From the NCBI RefSeq assembly GCF_000764665.1, contig NZ_JRGM01000145.1, positions 1 to 64,000 of the forward strand: DNA of 64,000 nt, given 5' to 3'. The translations under genes and the position numbers were made by a program. Of the stretch, positions 8,755 to 16,871 are shown piece after piece. Source of the DNA: Aeromonas lacus. GTDB taxonomy: Bacteria; Pseudomonadota; Gammaproteobacteria; Enterobacterales; Aeromonadaceae. Below the pieces are notes generated by a model. The model was not told where the DNA came from, did not search any database, and worked only from the letters and a program-made list of their open reading frames with translations. The number at the start of each line of letters is the position of its first letter. The stretch's first letter is position 1.

Positions 8755-9426
8755 ATGCAAAAGAGAGTTATCTGGCTGGTGGAAGATGAGGCCAGCATCG
8801 CCGACACCCTGATCTATGCCCTGCAGACCGATGGCTTCGAGGTGGAGTGGTTCACTCTGGGCCAGCAACTGCTGAGTCGGTTGGCCCAGAGCCGGCCCGA
8901 CTTTCTGATCCTCGATGTGGGGCTGCCAGACATCAGCGGTTTCGAGCTCTGCAAGCAGGTCAGAACGCTGACCGACACTCCCCTGATGTTCCTCACTGCT
9001 CGCAGCGAGGAGATTGATCGGCTGATCGGGCTGGAGATCGGCGCCGATGACTATGTGGCCAAACCCTTCTCGCCGCGGGAGGTGTGTGCCCGGGTGCGGG
9101 TCATCCTGCGCCGCAGCCCGCCATCGGCCCAGCCAGCTCCGCTACTGGCACTGGATGAGGAGCGAGCCCGTATTCACTTTCGCGGTCAACCACTGGCCCT
9201 CACCCGTTACGAATATCTGCTGCTCAAGACCCTGATGCAGGCGCCGGGCCGGGTCTACTCCCGCCAGCAGCTGATGGATCTGGTGTGGCAGGATGCGGAA
9301 GAGAGTCTGGATCGCACCGTCGATACCCACATCAAGACCATCCGCGCCAAGCTGCGCGAGCATGATCCCGAAGCCAACCTGATCCTCACCCACCGCGGAC
9401 TGGGCTACAGCCTGGAGCAGGCATGA
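8755..9426 (+). CDS. creB: CreB/BlrA response regulator
   Basis: A 223-residue OmpR-class response regulator. The receiver domain has the acidic pocket Glu10-Asp11, phospho-acceptor Asp54 (LILDVGLPD), Thr81 and Lys103. The C-terminal winged helix contains LTRYEYLLLKTLMQAPGRVYSRQQL. The ATG at 8755 was chosen over an earlier in-frame ATG because GAGGA lies just before it and MQKRVIWLVEDE is the family N-terminus. With creC, creD and the beta-lactamase it forms the Aeromonas blrAB system, which induces the chromosomal beta-lactamases. It overlaps creC by 4 bp. Confidence 0.93.
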   Translation: MQKRVIWLVEDEASIADTLIYALQTDGFEVEWFTLGQQLLSRLAQSRPDFLILDVGLPDISGFELCKQVRTLTDTPLMFLTARSEEIDRLIGLEIGADDYVAKPFSPREVCARVRVILRRSPPSAQPAPLLALDEERARIHFRGQPLALTRYEYLLLKTLMQAPGRVYSRQQLMDLVWQDAEESLDRTVDTHIKTIRAKLREHDPEANLILTHRGLGYSLEQA

Positions 9427-10844
9427 GACTCGGGCTGCAACTGCTGTGCGGCCTGCTGCTGATCTTCGCGCTGGCCGCCTGGTTCGTGCTGGAGATCTTC
9501 GTCGAGGAGATCAAACCGGGGGTGCGCAGCGCCACTGAGGATACCCTGGTGGACATGACCCAGCTGCTGGCACCGCTGGCGCTCGATGATCTGCAAGAGG
9601 GCAATATGATGAACGGGCGGCTGGCCAGCGCCTTCGCCCGCCTCAACCAGAATCCCATCAATGCGATGATCGACGGCCACCTCAAACAGCAGGCGGAGTA
9701 CCGCATCTATGTGACGGATCGGCAGGGCATGGTGATTTACGACTCCGACGGCACGGATCTGGGTAAGGATTATTCCCGCTGGAACGATGTCTACCGTACC
9801 CTGCGCGGTCAGTATGGCGCCCGCAGCACCCGCACCGATCCCGACGATGCAGCCAGCTCGACCATGTATGTGGCGGCACCGTTGCGGGAAGGGACAGTGA
9901 TCATCGGCTCCCTCACCGTCGCCAAACCCAATCGCACCCTGATGCCCGCCATCGAGCGGGGTGAACGGGAGCTGCTGCAGGCCGCCGGCCAGATGCTGTT
10001 CATCTCGCTATTGATCGGCAGTCTGCTGGTTTGGTGGCTCAACCGCTCCATCGGCAAACTGATGCACTACGCCGAATCGGTCAGCAAGGGGGAGGCGGCA
10101 CCGCTGCCACGGCTGCACACCGTCGAACTGGATCGGCTCGGTCGCTCGCTGGAGACCATGCGCCACCAGCTCGATGGCAAAAGCTACATCGAGGACTACG
10201 TCCATAGCCTGACCCACGAGCTGAAGAGCCCGCTGGCGGCCATTCGCGGGGCAGGGGAGATCCTGGCCGAAACGCCGCCGCCCGAGGTGGCCAGGCGCTT
10301 TATCGGCAACATCAATCAGGAGAGTGCCCGCATGCAGCAGCTGATCGAGCGGATGCTGCAACTGGCGCGGCTGGAGTCGGGTCAGGGGCTGGATCGGCAA
10401 GCGGTAGAGCCAGCCGGGCTCGGCAAGCGGGCGCTCGATGCTCGCCAGATTATCGCCCTGCGCCGGCAGGTAGTGCTGGTGGCCGAGCTGGCCAGCGCGC
10501 CGAAACAGAAGTGGGACCCGCTGCTGGTGGAACAGGCCATCGGCAACCTGCTGGACAACGCCATCGACTTTTCACCGGCAGGCGCCAGCGTCACTCTCAG
10601 TGGCACCCAGCAGGAGGATGGCTACTGTTTTCGGGTAACCGACAGTGGTCCCGGCATTCCCGACTACGCTCTGCCACGGATCTTCGAGCGCTTCTACTCA
10701 CTGCCGCGCCCCGACAAGGGCAAGAGCAGCGGCCTCGGGCTCAGTTTCGCCCATGAGGTGGCCCACCAGCATGGCGGCCGTCTGACCCTCGCCAACCGGC
10801 CGGAAGGTGGCGCCATCGCCGAATTCTGGCTGCCGCTCATCTAG
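9423..10844 (+). CDS. creC: CreC/BlrB sensor histidine kinase
   Basis: A 473-residue inner-membrane kinase with TM1 at about 5-28, a periplasmic CreC-type sensor domain to about 185, TM2 at about 190-206 and HAMP. The HisKA box has phospho-His265 (SLTHELKSPLAA); the ATPase domain follows with N box GNLLDNAIDFS, G1 DSGPGIP, F box IFERFYS and G2 SSGLGLSF. It phosphorylates CreB/BlrA. In Aeromonas this pair responds to cell-wall damage by beta-lactams and raises expression of several unlinked beta-lactamases; the link here is by gene order and family. It is translationally coupled to creB. Confidence 0.93.
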   Translation: MRLGLQLLCGLLLIFALAAWFVLEIFVEEIKPGVRSATEDTLVDMTQLLAPLALDDLQEGNMMNGRLASAFARLNQNPINAMIDGHLKQQAEYRIYVTDRQGMVIYDSDGTDLGKDYSRWNDVYRTLRGQYGARSTRTDPDDAASSTMYVAAPLREGTVIIGSLTVAKPNRTLMPAIERGERELLQAAGQMLFISLLIGSLLVWWLNRSIGKLMHYAESVSKGEAAPLPRLHTVELDRLGRSLETMRHQLDGKSYIEDYVHSLTHELKSPLAAIRGAGEILAETPPPEVARRFIGNINQESARMQQLIERMLQLARLESGQGLDRQAVEPAGLGKRALDARQIIALRRQVVLVAELASAPKQKWDPLLVEQAIGNLLDNAIDFSPAGASVTLSGTQQEDGYCFRVTDSGPGIPDYALPRIFERFYSLPRPDKGKSSGLGLSFAHEVAHQHGGRLTLANRPEGGAIAEFWLPLI

Positions 10845-10854
10845 CAACGGCCAC

Positions 10855-10870
10855 TTCACATTGACCACAC
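10855..10870 (+). promoter_or_regulatory. cre/blr tag upstream of the class D beta-lactamase
   Basis: TTCAC (10855-10859), six bases, then CACAC (10866-10870): a cre/blr tag (TTCAC-N6-TTCAC) whose second half matches 3 of 5. A further TTCAC at 10895-10899 is out of register. It sits 52-67 bp before the beta-lactamase ATG, as expected for CreB/BlrA activation. Confidence 0.6.
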
Positions 10871-10921
10871 AGAGCGGCGCTATCCTGCCGCTCTTTCACT
10901 TATCAACCCAAGGAATCGCCC

Positions 10922-11716
10922 ATGTCTCGCCTGCTTCTTTCCGGCCTGCTGGCTACCGGTCTGCTCTGCGCAGTGCCGGCCTCCGCCGCCAGCGGCTGTT
11001 TTCTCTATGCCGATGGCAACGGTCAGACCCTCTCCAGCAAAGGGGACTGCTCCAGCCAGCTGCCGCCCGCATCCACCTTCAAGATCCCGCTGGCGCTGAT
11101 GGGCTATGACAGCGGCTTTCTGGTGGATGAAGAGCATCCTGCGCTGCCCTACAAGCCGAGCTATGACGGCTGGCTGCCCGCCTGGCGCGAAACCACTACC
11201 CCGCGCCGCTGGGAAACCTACTCGGTGGTCTGGTTCTCCCAGCAGATCACCGAATGGCTGGGGATGGAGCGTTTCCAGCAGTATGTCGACCGCTTCGACT
11301 ACGGCAACCGGGATCTCTCCGGCAATCCGGGCAAGCATGACGGTCTGACTCAGGCCTGGCTCAGCTCCAGCCTCGCCATCAGTCCGGAGGAGCAGGCTCG
11401 CTTCCTCGGCAAGATGGTGAGCGGCAAGCTGCCAGTCTCGGCGCAGACCCTGCAGTACACCGCCAATATCCTCAAGGTGAGCGAGATCGACGGCTGGCAG
11501 ATCCACGGCAAGACCGGCATGGGCTACCCGAAGAAGCTGGATGGCAGCCTCAACCGCGATCAGCAGATCGGCTGGTTCGTCGGCTGGGCCAGCAAACCGG
11601 GCAAGCAGCTCATCTTCGTCCACACCGTGGTGCAGAAACCGGGCAAGCAATTCGCCTCCCTCAAGGCGAAAGAAGAGGTGCTGGCCGCCCTGCCCGCGCA
11701 ACTCAAGAAGCTCTGA
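10922..11716 (+). CDS. blaOXA: class D beta-lactamase, OXA-12/AmpS type
   Basis: A 264-residue serine beta-lactamase exported to the periplasm (signal peptide about 1-22, ending ASA). Class D hallmarks are all present: catalytic Ser51 in STFK (Lys54 is the carbamylated base), SVV at 101-103, YGN at 127-129 and KTG at 197-199. Length and motifs fit the intrinsic OXA-12-like (AmpS) enzymes of Aeromonas, which hydrolyse penicillins. Its place between creC and creD with a TTCAC tag upstream points to regulation by CreB/BlrA. Base composition matches the neighbours, so it looks resident rather than recently acquired. Confidence 0.95.
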   Translation: MSRLLLSGLLATGLLCAVPASAASGCFLYADGNGQTLSSKGDCSSQLPPASTFKIPLALMGYDSGFLVDEEHPALPYKPSYDGWLPAWRETTTPRRWETYSVVWFSQQITEWLGMERFQQYVDRFDYGNRDLSGNPGKHDGLTQAWLSSSLAISPEEQARFLGKMVSGKLPVSAQTLQYTANILKVSEIDGWQIHGKTGMGYPKKLDGSLNRDQQIGWFVGWASKPGKQLIFVHTVVQKPGKQFASLKAKEEVLAALPAQLKKL

Positions 11717-11778
11717 TCCCCACATAACCTGACGACAGGGCTCGAGGCCAAAGCTTCGCAGCCCGCTCCGATCATCAG

Positions 11779-11805
11779 GGTCAGCCCGCCGACACCGGGC
11801 TGACC
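11779..11805. other. hairpin after the beta-lactamase gene
   Basis: Perfect 10-bp GC-rich arms (11779-11788 and 11796-11805) with a 7-nt loop lie between the beta-lactamase and the DUF1566 gene. No T run follows, so it may slow 3' decay of the upstream mRNA or be a factor-dependent stop rather than a classic terminator. Confidence 0.5.
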
Positions 11806-11827
11806 GCCATCCGCACAAGAGACAAAA

Positions 11828-12307
11828 ATGAAATTATTCCTGTGGCTGCTCTGGCTTCCGGCCAGCATGGCGCTGGCCGCCTGCGACCTCTCCGACCGCC
11901 TGACCCGGCAGGGGGCGGTCATCCATGATCGGCTCAACCAGCTCGAATGGCAGGCGTGCAGCCTTGGCAGCCAGTGGCAGGAGGGGAAAGGATGCGTGGG
12001 CACACCGGCCCTGCTGACGCTGCTTGAAGCCAAGGATGAAGCGGCCCGCCTTGGCGAGGGGTGGCGACTCCCCACCATCGAGGAGCTCTTCACCCTGCTC
12101 GACGAAGATTGCCGGGCACCGATGACAGATCCCAATTTCTTTCCGGACATCCATGACAACGGAGAAAATGCCGCTCCCTACTGGACATCCAGCACCATCG
12201 AGGAGATGCCGGAACTGGTCTACTACATCGACTTTATACACGGAGTGATCGATGGCCATACCGATCGTTTCGCGCAAGCCGCCCGACTGGTGCGCTCCCG
12301 CCCCTGA
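11828..12307 (+). CDS. secreted DUF1566 (Lcl-type) protein of unknown function
   Basis: A 159-residue protein with a signal peptide (MKLFLWLLWLPASMALA) and a DUF1566/Lcl C-terminal-like domain. Visible motifs are the early D-RL-WQAC core, GEGWRLPTIEELFTLLD (about 77-93), and YWTSS with the closing ARLVRS. Four cysteines in the mature part could form disulfides. The domain is common in secreted or surface proteins, but its function is not known. It lies between the beta-lactamase and creD in the same direction, without its own clear TTCAC tag, so it may be co-induced; a role in beta-lactam response is only a guess. Confidence 0.8.
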   Translation: MKLFLWLLWLPASMALAACDLSDRLTRQGAVIHDRLNQLEWQACSLGSQWQEGKGCVGTPALLTLLEAKDEAARLGEGWRLPTIEELFTLLDEDCRAPMTDPNFFPDIHDNGENAAPYWTSSTIEEMPELVYYIDFIHGVIDGHTDRFAQAARLVRSRP

Positions 12308-12345
12308 ACAATCCCGCGGCGCCTGATGGCGCCGTTTTTCAACAG

Positions 12346-12382
12346 TTCACCGCCACTTCACACAAGCCCATCACCACTTCAC
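12346..12382 (+). promoter_or_regulatory. cre/blr tags upstream of creD
   Basis: TTCAC (12346-12350), six bases, TTCAC (12357-12361) is an exact cre/blr tag. A third TTCAC at 12378-12382 with ATCAC at 12370-12374 extends the array. The site is 43-79 bp before the creD ATG, so CreB/BlrA activation of creD is expected, as for E. coli creD. Confidence 0.88.
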
Positions 12383-12424
12383 GCCGGACTGACAGACTCG
12401 CTCCACAGAACAAGGAGACGCGTC

Positions 12425-13774
12425 ATGGTCAAACAGATATTCACCCACAAGATCTTTCTGCTGCTGTTGCTCAGCCTACTGCTGATGGTACCGGTGCAAT
12501 CCATCATGGAGCTGAACCGGGAGCGGCAGATTTACCGCAATCAGGCGATCCAGAGCATCATGGCCAGCAGCAGTGGCCCGCAACGGCTGATGGGGCCGAT
12601 TATCGTGCAGCCCTATACCCGTTCGGTGACGGTCGAGCAGGATGGCAAGCGCTTCGTCCGTCAGGAGCAGACCTATCGCTACCTGCTGCCGGAACAGCTC
12701 GACGTGCAGGCCACCATGGAGGTGACCCCGCGCAAGCTCGGCATCTATCAGGCGCAGGTCTATCAGACCCGCCTCTCCCTCTCCGGCCGTCTGCCGACAG
12801 CAGCTCAACTAGAAGAGATCGCGCCGCTCGCCGGGGATAACGAGCTGGTGGCAGGCAAACCCTACCTGAGTCTGGTGCTCTCCGATGCCCGCGGTATCAA
12901 CAGCGTGCCCGAGTTGCAGCTCGGCAAGCAACGCACCCCCTTTGCCCCGGGTGCCCGCCTCGGCAGCACCCAGGCCGGGATCCACGCACTTCTCGACAGC
13001 CTGCCGCAGCAGAATGGCACCTTCCATCTGGAGCTCAATCTGCAGGGGATGAACGAGCTGGAAGTGGTGCCGCTCGGGCGGGAAAGCAAGCTGCAACTGA
13101 CCGGCAACTGGCCCCACCCCAACTTTATCGGTGATTTCCTGCCGGCCAGTCGCAGCCTCAATCAGGAGGGGTTCAACGCCAACTGGCAGACCAGCTGGTT
13201 CGCCACCGACATGGAGAGCCGCTTCAACCTGGCGATGAATGGCGGGGATGGAGTGCTGCCGACCTTCAGCGTCAGTCTGGTGCAGCCGGTGGATCACTAT
13301 CAGCTCAACGAACGGGCAGCCAAATACGCCCTGCTCTTCATTGGCCTTACCTTCATCAGCTTCTTCATGTTCGAGCTGCTCAAGGGACTGAGGGTCCACC
13401 CGATCCAGTACGCGCTGGTAGGCATGGGGCAGGCTATCTTCTATCTGGTGCTGCTGGCGCTGACCGAACACCTCGGCTTTGGCTGGGCCTATCTGGTGGC
13501 CGCACTGGCCAGCGTGCTGCTCAACGGCTTCTACCTCAGTCATGTGCTGGGCGGCCCGAAGCAGGGGATCGGCTTTGCGGCGCTGCTCGGGCTGGTCTAT
13601 GCCATCCTCTACAGCCTGCTGCAGGCCGAAGAGATCGCCTTGTTGCTCGGCGCCCTGCTCTTGTTCGCCACCCTGGCGCTGATCATGATGCTGACCCGCA
13701 AGCTCGACTGGTATCAGGTGATGGGGCAACAGAGTGTCGAGTCCCGCCCAGCCCGACATGACAATGACGACTGA
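12425..13774 (+). CDS. creD: CreD/BlrD inner-membrane protein
   Basis: A 449-residue CreD-family protein: one N-terminal helix (about 5-25), a large periplasmic domain (about 30-300, with the family-typical LPGQ-like segments and SVSLVQPVDHYQ), and a C-terminal bundle of five to six helices (about 310-435). The ATG at 12425 was chosen because AAGGAG precedes it; an earlier in-frame ATG lacks a ribosome site and overlaps the cre tags. CreD is strongly induced by CreBC and affects envelope integrity and beta-lactam response, but its biochemical action is not established. A long hairpin follows the gene. Confidence 0.93.
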   Translation: MVKQIFTHKIFLLLLLSLLLMVPVQSIMELNRERQIYRNQAIQSIMASSSGPQRLMGPIIVQPYTRSVTVEQDGKRFVRQEQTYRYLLPEQLDVQATMEVTPRKLGIYQAQVYQTRLSLSGRLPTAAQLEEIAPLAGDNELVAGKPYLSLVLSDARGINSVPELQLGKQRTPFAPGARLGSTQAGIHALLDSLPQQNGTFHLELNLQGMNELEVVPLGRESKLQLTGNWPHPNFIGDFLPASRSLNQEGFNANWQTSWFATDMESRFNLAMNGGDGVLPTFSVSLVQPVDHYQLNERAAKYALLFIGLTFISFFMFELLKGLRVHPIQYALVGMGQAIFYLVLLALTEHLGFGWAYLVAALASVLLNGFYLSHVLGGPKQGIGFAALLGLVYAILYSLLQAEEIALLLGALLLFATLALIMMLTRKLDWYQVMGQQSVESRPARHDNDD

Positions 13775-13809
13775 GGGCACAACCTCCGTCAATCTCTGAC
13801 CGAAACAAC

Positions 13810-13859
13810 AAAGGCTTCAGTCGGTTCTTTTCAAAAATAACTGAACCGGCTGGGCCTTT
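13810..13859 (+). terminator. possible terminator of the cre/blr locus
   Basis: A long hairpin: outer arms AAAGGC (13810-13815) and GCCTTT (13854-13859), inner 10-bp arms with one G-T pair (13818-13827 and 13843-13852), 15-nt loop. It lies 36 bp after the creD stop and ends in only three Ts, so termination efficiency is uncertain. Confidence 0.5.
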
Positions 13860-13909
13860 GCCGGCCAATTTGTCTAGCATGCAACCATGTTCCACTGGCG
13901 GACGATCAC

Positions 13910-15307
13910 ATGAAAATGCATCCGGGCAGGATCCTGCTCTATTCCGGCTTGCTATGGACGCAAGGCGTGCTGGCAGGTTCCCTCACCATTCATCCCGAAC
14001 CGGTCGACGACCTCTTGCACAATCCCGGCGTCGGCATCGAAGAGTTTCACAACAGCTGGGGTCATCCCCTCTCTCTGGCTGAACATCCGGTCAGCACGGT
14101 CGACTACTTCCGCTTCTACTGGAGCGAGCTGGAGCCACAGGAGGGCGAATACAACTTTGCCCTGATTGACAGGGCCATCGATCAGGCGCAGCACGCCACC
14201 CCGAAACAGTCGATCACCCTCAGAGTCATGACCCTTGACGAGCCCTTCTCTGGCAGCAAGATCCCGGCCTGGCTCATCAACAAGGGAATCAGGGGAGAGT
14301 GGGTGAACAACCACCAGACCTTTGTGCCCGACTACAGCGACCCGCAGTTCCTCGCCCGTGCCACCCGGCTGTTTCAGGCGTTGGGCGCCCATTACGATGG
14401 CAACCCGGCGCTGAGTCATGTCGATATCGGCATGATAGGTTCATGGGGAGAGTGGCACATGAGCAACTTCCCCGGCCCGACGCTGGAGCAGCGCTACAGC
14501 AGCGAGCAGCTCAAACCCTATGTTGACCTGCAGATGGCCGCTTTTCCGCGAACCCCCAAACTGATACTGATCAACAACTTGCCCATGTTCGAATATGCCG
14601 TGGGCAAGGGAGCTGGCTGGCGGGCAGACTGCCTCGGCGACTGGCACCACTTCTCCCAAAGCTGGAGCCACATGCGCAATGCCTACCCGGAACGACTGGC
14701 GAGCGCCCGCGCCGATGTGGCGAACTTCGATTCCAGCTGGCAGCGGGCGCCGGTCAGTTTCGAGGTGTGCGGCAAACTGAGCGAGTGGCCAGGCCAGCAG
14801 CTGTACACCATGGAGGAGGTCAAGGCCACCTTTGACTGGGCGCTGGCCCAACACGCCTCCACCATCAACCTCAAGTCGGATCCGGTTCCCCCCCAATATC
14901 GACCCATCGTCGACAATGCCCTGCGCAAGATGGGCTATCGCATCGTGCTGGACCAGCTGACCCTCAAGGGAACCATGAAACCGGGGGCTACCCTTACCCT
15001 CAACGGCGACTGGCACAACGACGGGGTAGCGCCGGCCTATCGCAACTGGCCGCTCACCTACCGGCTGGTCAACGAGGAAGGGCAGGTCGGCGCCATGCTG
15101 GTGACCCGCAACGACATGACCCGCTGGATCCCGGGCAGCAAGGCTACCACTCGCGACAGCCTGACCCTGCCGGGCCGGATGGCACGCGGTCACTACTATC
15201 TGGAGCTGGCCTTCATCGGTCAGGACAAGCAGCCCGCCCTGCAGCTCGGTATTGCAGGTCTGGAAGAGAGTGGCTGGTATCGTCTGGCCGAGATCGACAT
15301 CCAGTAA
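13910..15307 (+). CDS. secreted DUF4832 protein with glycosidase-like barrel
   Basis: A 465-residue protein with a signal peptide (about 1-22, ending VLAG). Residues about 30-290 look like a TIM-barrel glycoside hydrolase: FRFYWSELEPQEGEYNF is a GH5/GH42-like strand and loop, and VDIGMIGSWGEWHMSN (about 168-183) has the Trp-Gly-Glu-Trp typical of this DUF4832-linked group, with Glu as candidate catalytic acid. Residues about 340-465 resemble the beta-sandwich DUF4832 part. It converges on the EPS operon, so it may trim or degrade the EPS, but no substrate can be read from sequence. Confidence 0.75.
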   Translation: MKMHPGRILLYSGLLWTQGVLAGSLTIHPEPVDDLLHNPGVGIEEFHNSWGHPLSLAEHPVSTVDYFRFYWSELEPQEGEYNFALIDRAIDQAQHATPKQSITLRVMTLDEPFSGSKIPAWLINKGIRGEWVNNHQTFVPDYSDPQFLARATRLFQALGAHYDGNPALSHVDIGMIGSWGEWHMSNFPGPTLEQRYSSEQLKPYVDLQMAAFPRTPKLILINNLPMFEYAVGKGAGWRADCLGDWHHFSQSWSHMRNAYPERLASARADVANFDSSWQRAPVSFEVCGKLSEWPGQQLYTMEEVKATFDWALAQHASTINLKSDPVPPQYRPIVDNALRKMGYRIVLDQLTLKGTMKPGATLTLNGDWHNDGVAPAYRNWPLTYRLVNEEGQVGAMLVTRNDMTRWIPGSKATTRDSLTLPGRMARGHYYLELAFIGQDKQPALQLGIAGLEESGWYRLAEIDIQ

Positions 15308-15340
15308 CGAAAGAGGGCTCCCGCGGGAGCCCTCTTTCGT
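15307..15340. terminator. perfect palindrome between convergent genes, bidirectional terminator
   Basis: A perfect 34-bp palindrome with 17-bp arms (15307-15323 and 15324-15340). It begins with the last A of the DUF4832 stop codon and ends with the first base of the opposing gene's stop codon, so it fills the whole gap. Each side ends in TCTTTCGT, a poor T run, but its position indicates a shared terminator. Confidence 0.8.
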
Positions 15341-15747
15341 CACATCAGCACGCTCTTTTTAAACAGATCCCACACCCCGAACGAGAAGTGCTTGAAGATA
15401 TCGATGCCAAGGGCTGACTTCACCAGATAGAGCAGCAGCACCATGCCGCAGATCCCCAGCAGCAACAGCAGGGTAGTCAGCAGCACCTTGAGGTGAAAGC
15501 GAAAGCCGCTCTCCCGCCCGCGGTGACGGCGATCCCGTCCCATCAGCACGACCAGATAGCAGCGCCAGCGACCGATGCCGAAGGCGCTGTTGACGTTGAT
15601 GGCGTGCGACTTGCCATCACTCATCAGCCGCAGCGCCTGCTCGATGCCGTCGCGCTGGGTTTCGCTCAGGCTCTCGGCCACCTCGGGGGAGAGAGCACGG
15701 TAGAAGCGGTCTATCGCCCCCTGCGGTTTCTGCGGTAATTGGCTCAT
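15340..15747 (-). CDS. small membrane protein, last gene of the EPS operon
   Basis: A 135-residue protein of unknown function. The N-terminal half is soluble (FYRALSPEVAESLSETQRDGIEQAL, then INVNSAFGIGRWRCYLVVLMG followed by a basic stretch RDRRHRGR), and a strong hydrophobic stretch spans about 85-110. The pattern 'SPE-LT/SETQ...I-AL, V-V-R--F----Y-V-L-G-ERR' recurs in small proteins near polysaccharide loci in gammaproteobacteria, which is recalled rather than searched. It overlaps the upstream glycosyltransferase by 4 bp, so it is surely part of the operon; it could be an assembly or regulatory factor. Confidence 0.75.
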   Translation of the reverse strand: MSQLPQKPQGAIDRFYRALSPEVAESLSETQRDGIEQALRLMSDGKSHAINVNSAFGIGRWRCYLVVLMGRDRRHRGRESGFRFHLKVLLTTLLLLLGICGMVLLLYLVKSALGIDIFKHFSFGVWDLFKKSVLM

Positions 15748-16871
15748 TGGTTCTCTCCTTCGGGCTGGCCCAGGGCCTTGCGGTAGACCGCCATGGTCTG
15801 GCCGGCGATCCGCTGCCAGTCATACCGCTGCAGATAGTCGCTGTAATCGACCTTGCCGCGAGTCAGCTGGGCGTTGAGTCGCTCAGCCAGCGCACTCACA
15901 TCGCCGACCGGGAAATAGCACTCCTGTTGCAGCGCCACCGCCAGATTGGCGGGAATATCGCTCACCACCACCGGCAGGGAGAAGGAGAGCGCCTCCAGCA
16001 GGGCGATCGGCAACCCCTCGTGATAGGAGGGCATGGCAAACAGAGCGGCTTGTGAAAAGACGCTGATCAGCGCCTCGCCATTGAGGAAACCGGTACGGAT
16101 CACCCCCGGTGTTTCATCCGCTATCCGCTGCAGGCGCTCGCTATAGGGGGTCGGGTGATCCGTATCCCCCACCAGCACCAGCGGCAGCTCTGTATCGAGC
16201 TGGCGGTAGGCTACGATGAGATCGTGCAGCCCCTTCTCCTCGACGAAGCGGCCCACCGCCACCAGATAGTTGCCTGCACTCAGCCCGAAACGGGCCAGCG
16301 TCAGTTCCCTCTTGTCCGCTGCTGGCAGCTCGACCCGTTTCACCCCGTTGTAGATGAGGTGGGCATCCTGGCGATCGTACTGGCGGCGGATCGCCTCGTT
16401 GATCACCTCGGAGATGACGATCACCTCGCTGGCATAACGTACCGCCCAGCGCTCGCCAAGGCGTAATACCCACTTGGCCAGCGCCCCCCACTTCTGGCGG
16501 TCATAGTCTGGGCCGTGATGGGTAAAGACCACCCGTTTGCCAAGCAACCTCAGCAGCGGCACCACCAGACCCGGGCCGATGGCATGGACATGCACCAGAT
16601 CGCAGGCATGGCTGCGGCAGTAAAAAGCCGCGAGCAGAGAGTGGAGAATCGCCTCAAGCGACTTCTTTTTGGGGGCGGGCAACGCCTTGAGTGCCACCCC
16701 TTCAAATTCGCCGCTTAGGTAATTCACATAGGGGGCGCGAGCCAGCACGGTCGCGGCCACTTCGAACTGGCGATGCAGCTCCGGATAAAGGGACTGACAA
16801 TGGGTTTCGACACCGCCCAGTACATGGGGGATCCCCCGGGTACCGAGCACGCTCACACTAATCGGCTTCAT
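15744..16871 (-). CDS. GT4-family glycosyltransferase (EPS)
   Basis: A 375-residue cytoplasmic glycosyltransferase of the GT-B fold. The N-terminus MKPISVSVLGTRGIPHVLGGVE is that of GT4 enzymes with a DUF1972-type start; the C-terminal half has AVGRFVEEKG and the EX7E motif in HEGLPIALLEA. It adds one sugar of the repeat unit on undecaprenyl phosphate; donor and linkage cannot be read. The frame is open 85 codons upstream, but homology begins at the ATG at 16871. It overlaps the acetyltransferase gene by 14 bp. Confidence 0.88.
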   Translation of the reverse strand: MKPISVSVLGTRGIPHVLGGVETHCQSLYPELHRQFEVAATVLARAPYVNYLSGEFEGVALKALPAPKKKSLEAILHSLLAAFYCRSHACDLVHVHAIGPGLVVPLLRLLGKRVVFTHHGPDYDRQKWGALAKWVLRLGERWAVRYASEVIVISEVINEAIRRQYDRQDAHLIYNGVKRVELPAADKRELTLARFGLSAGNYLVAVGRFVEEKGLHDLIVAYRQLDTELPLVLVGDTDHPTPYSERLQRIADETPGVIRTGFLNGEALISVFSQAALFAMPSYHEGLPIALLEALSFSLPVVVSDIPANLAVALQQECYFPVGDVSALAERLNAQLTRGKVDYSDYLQRYDWQRIAGQTMAVYRKALGQPEGENQ

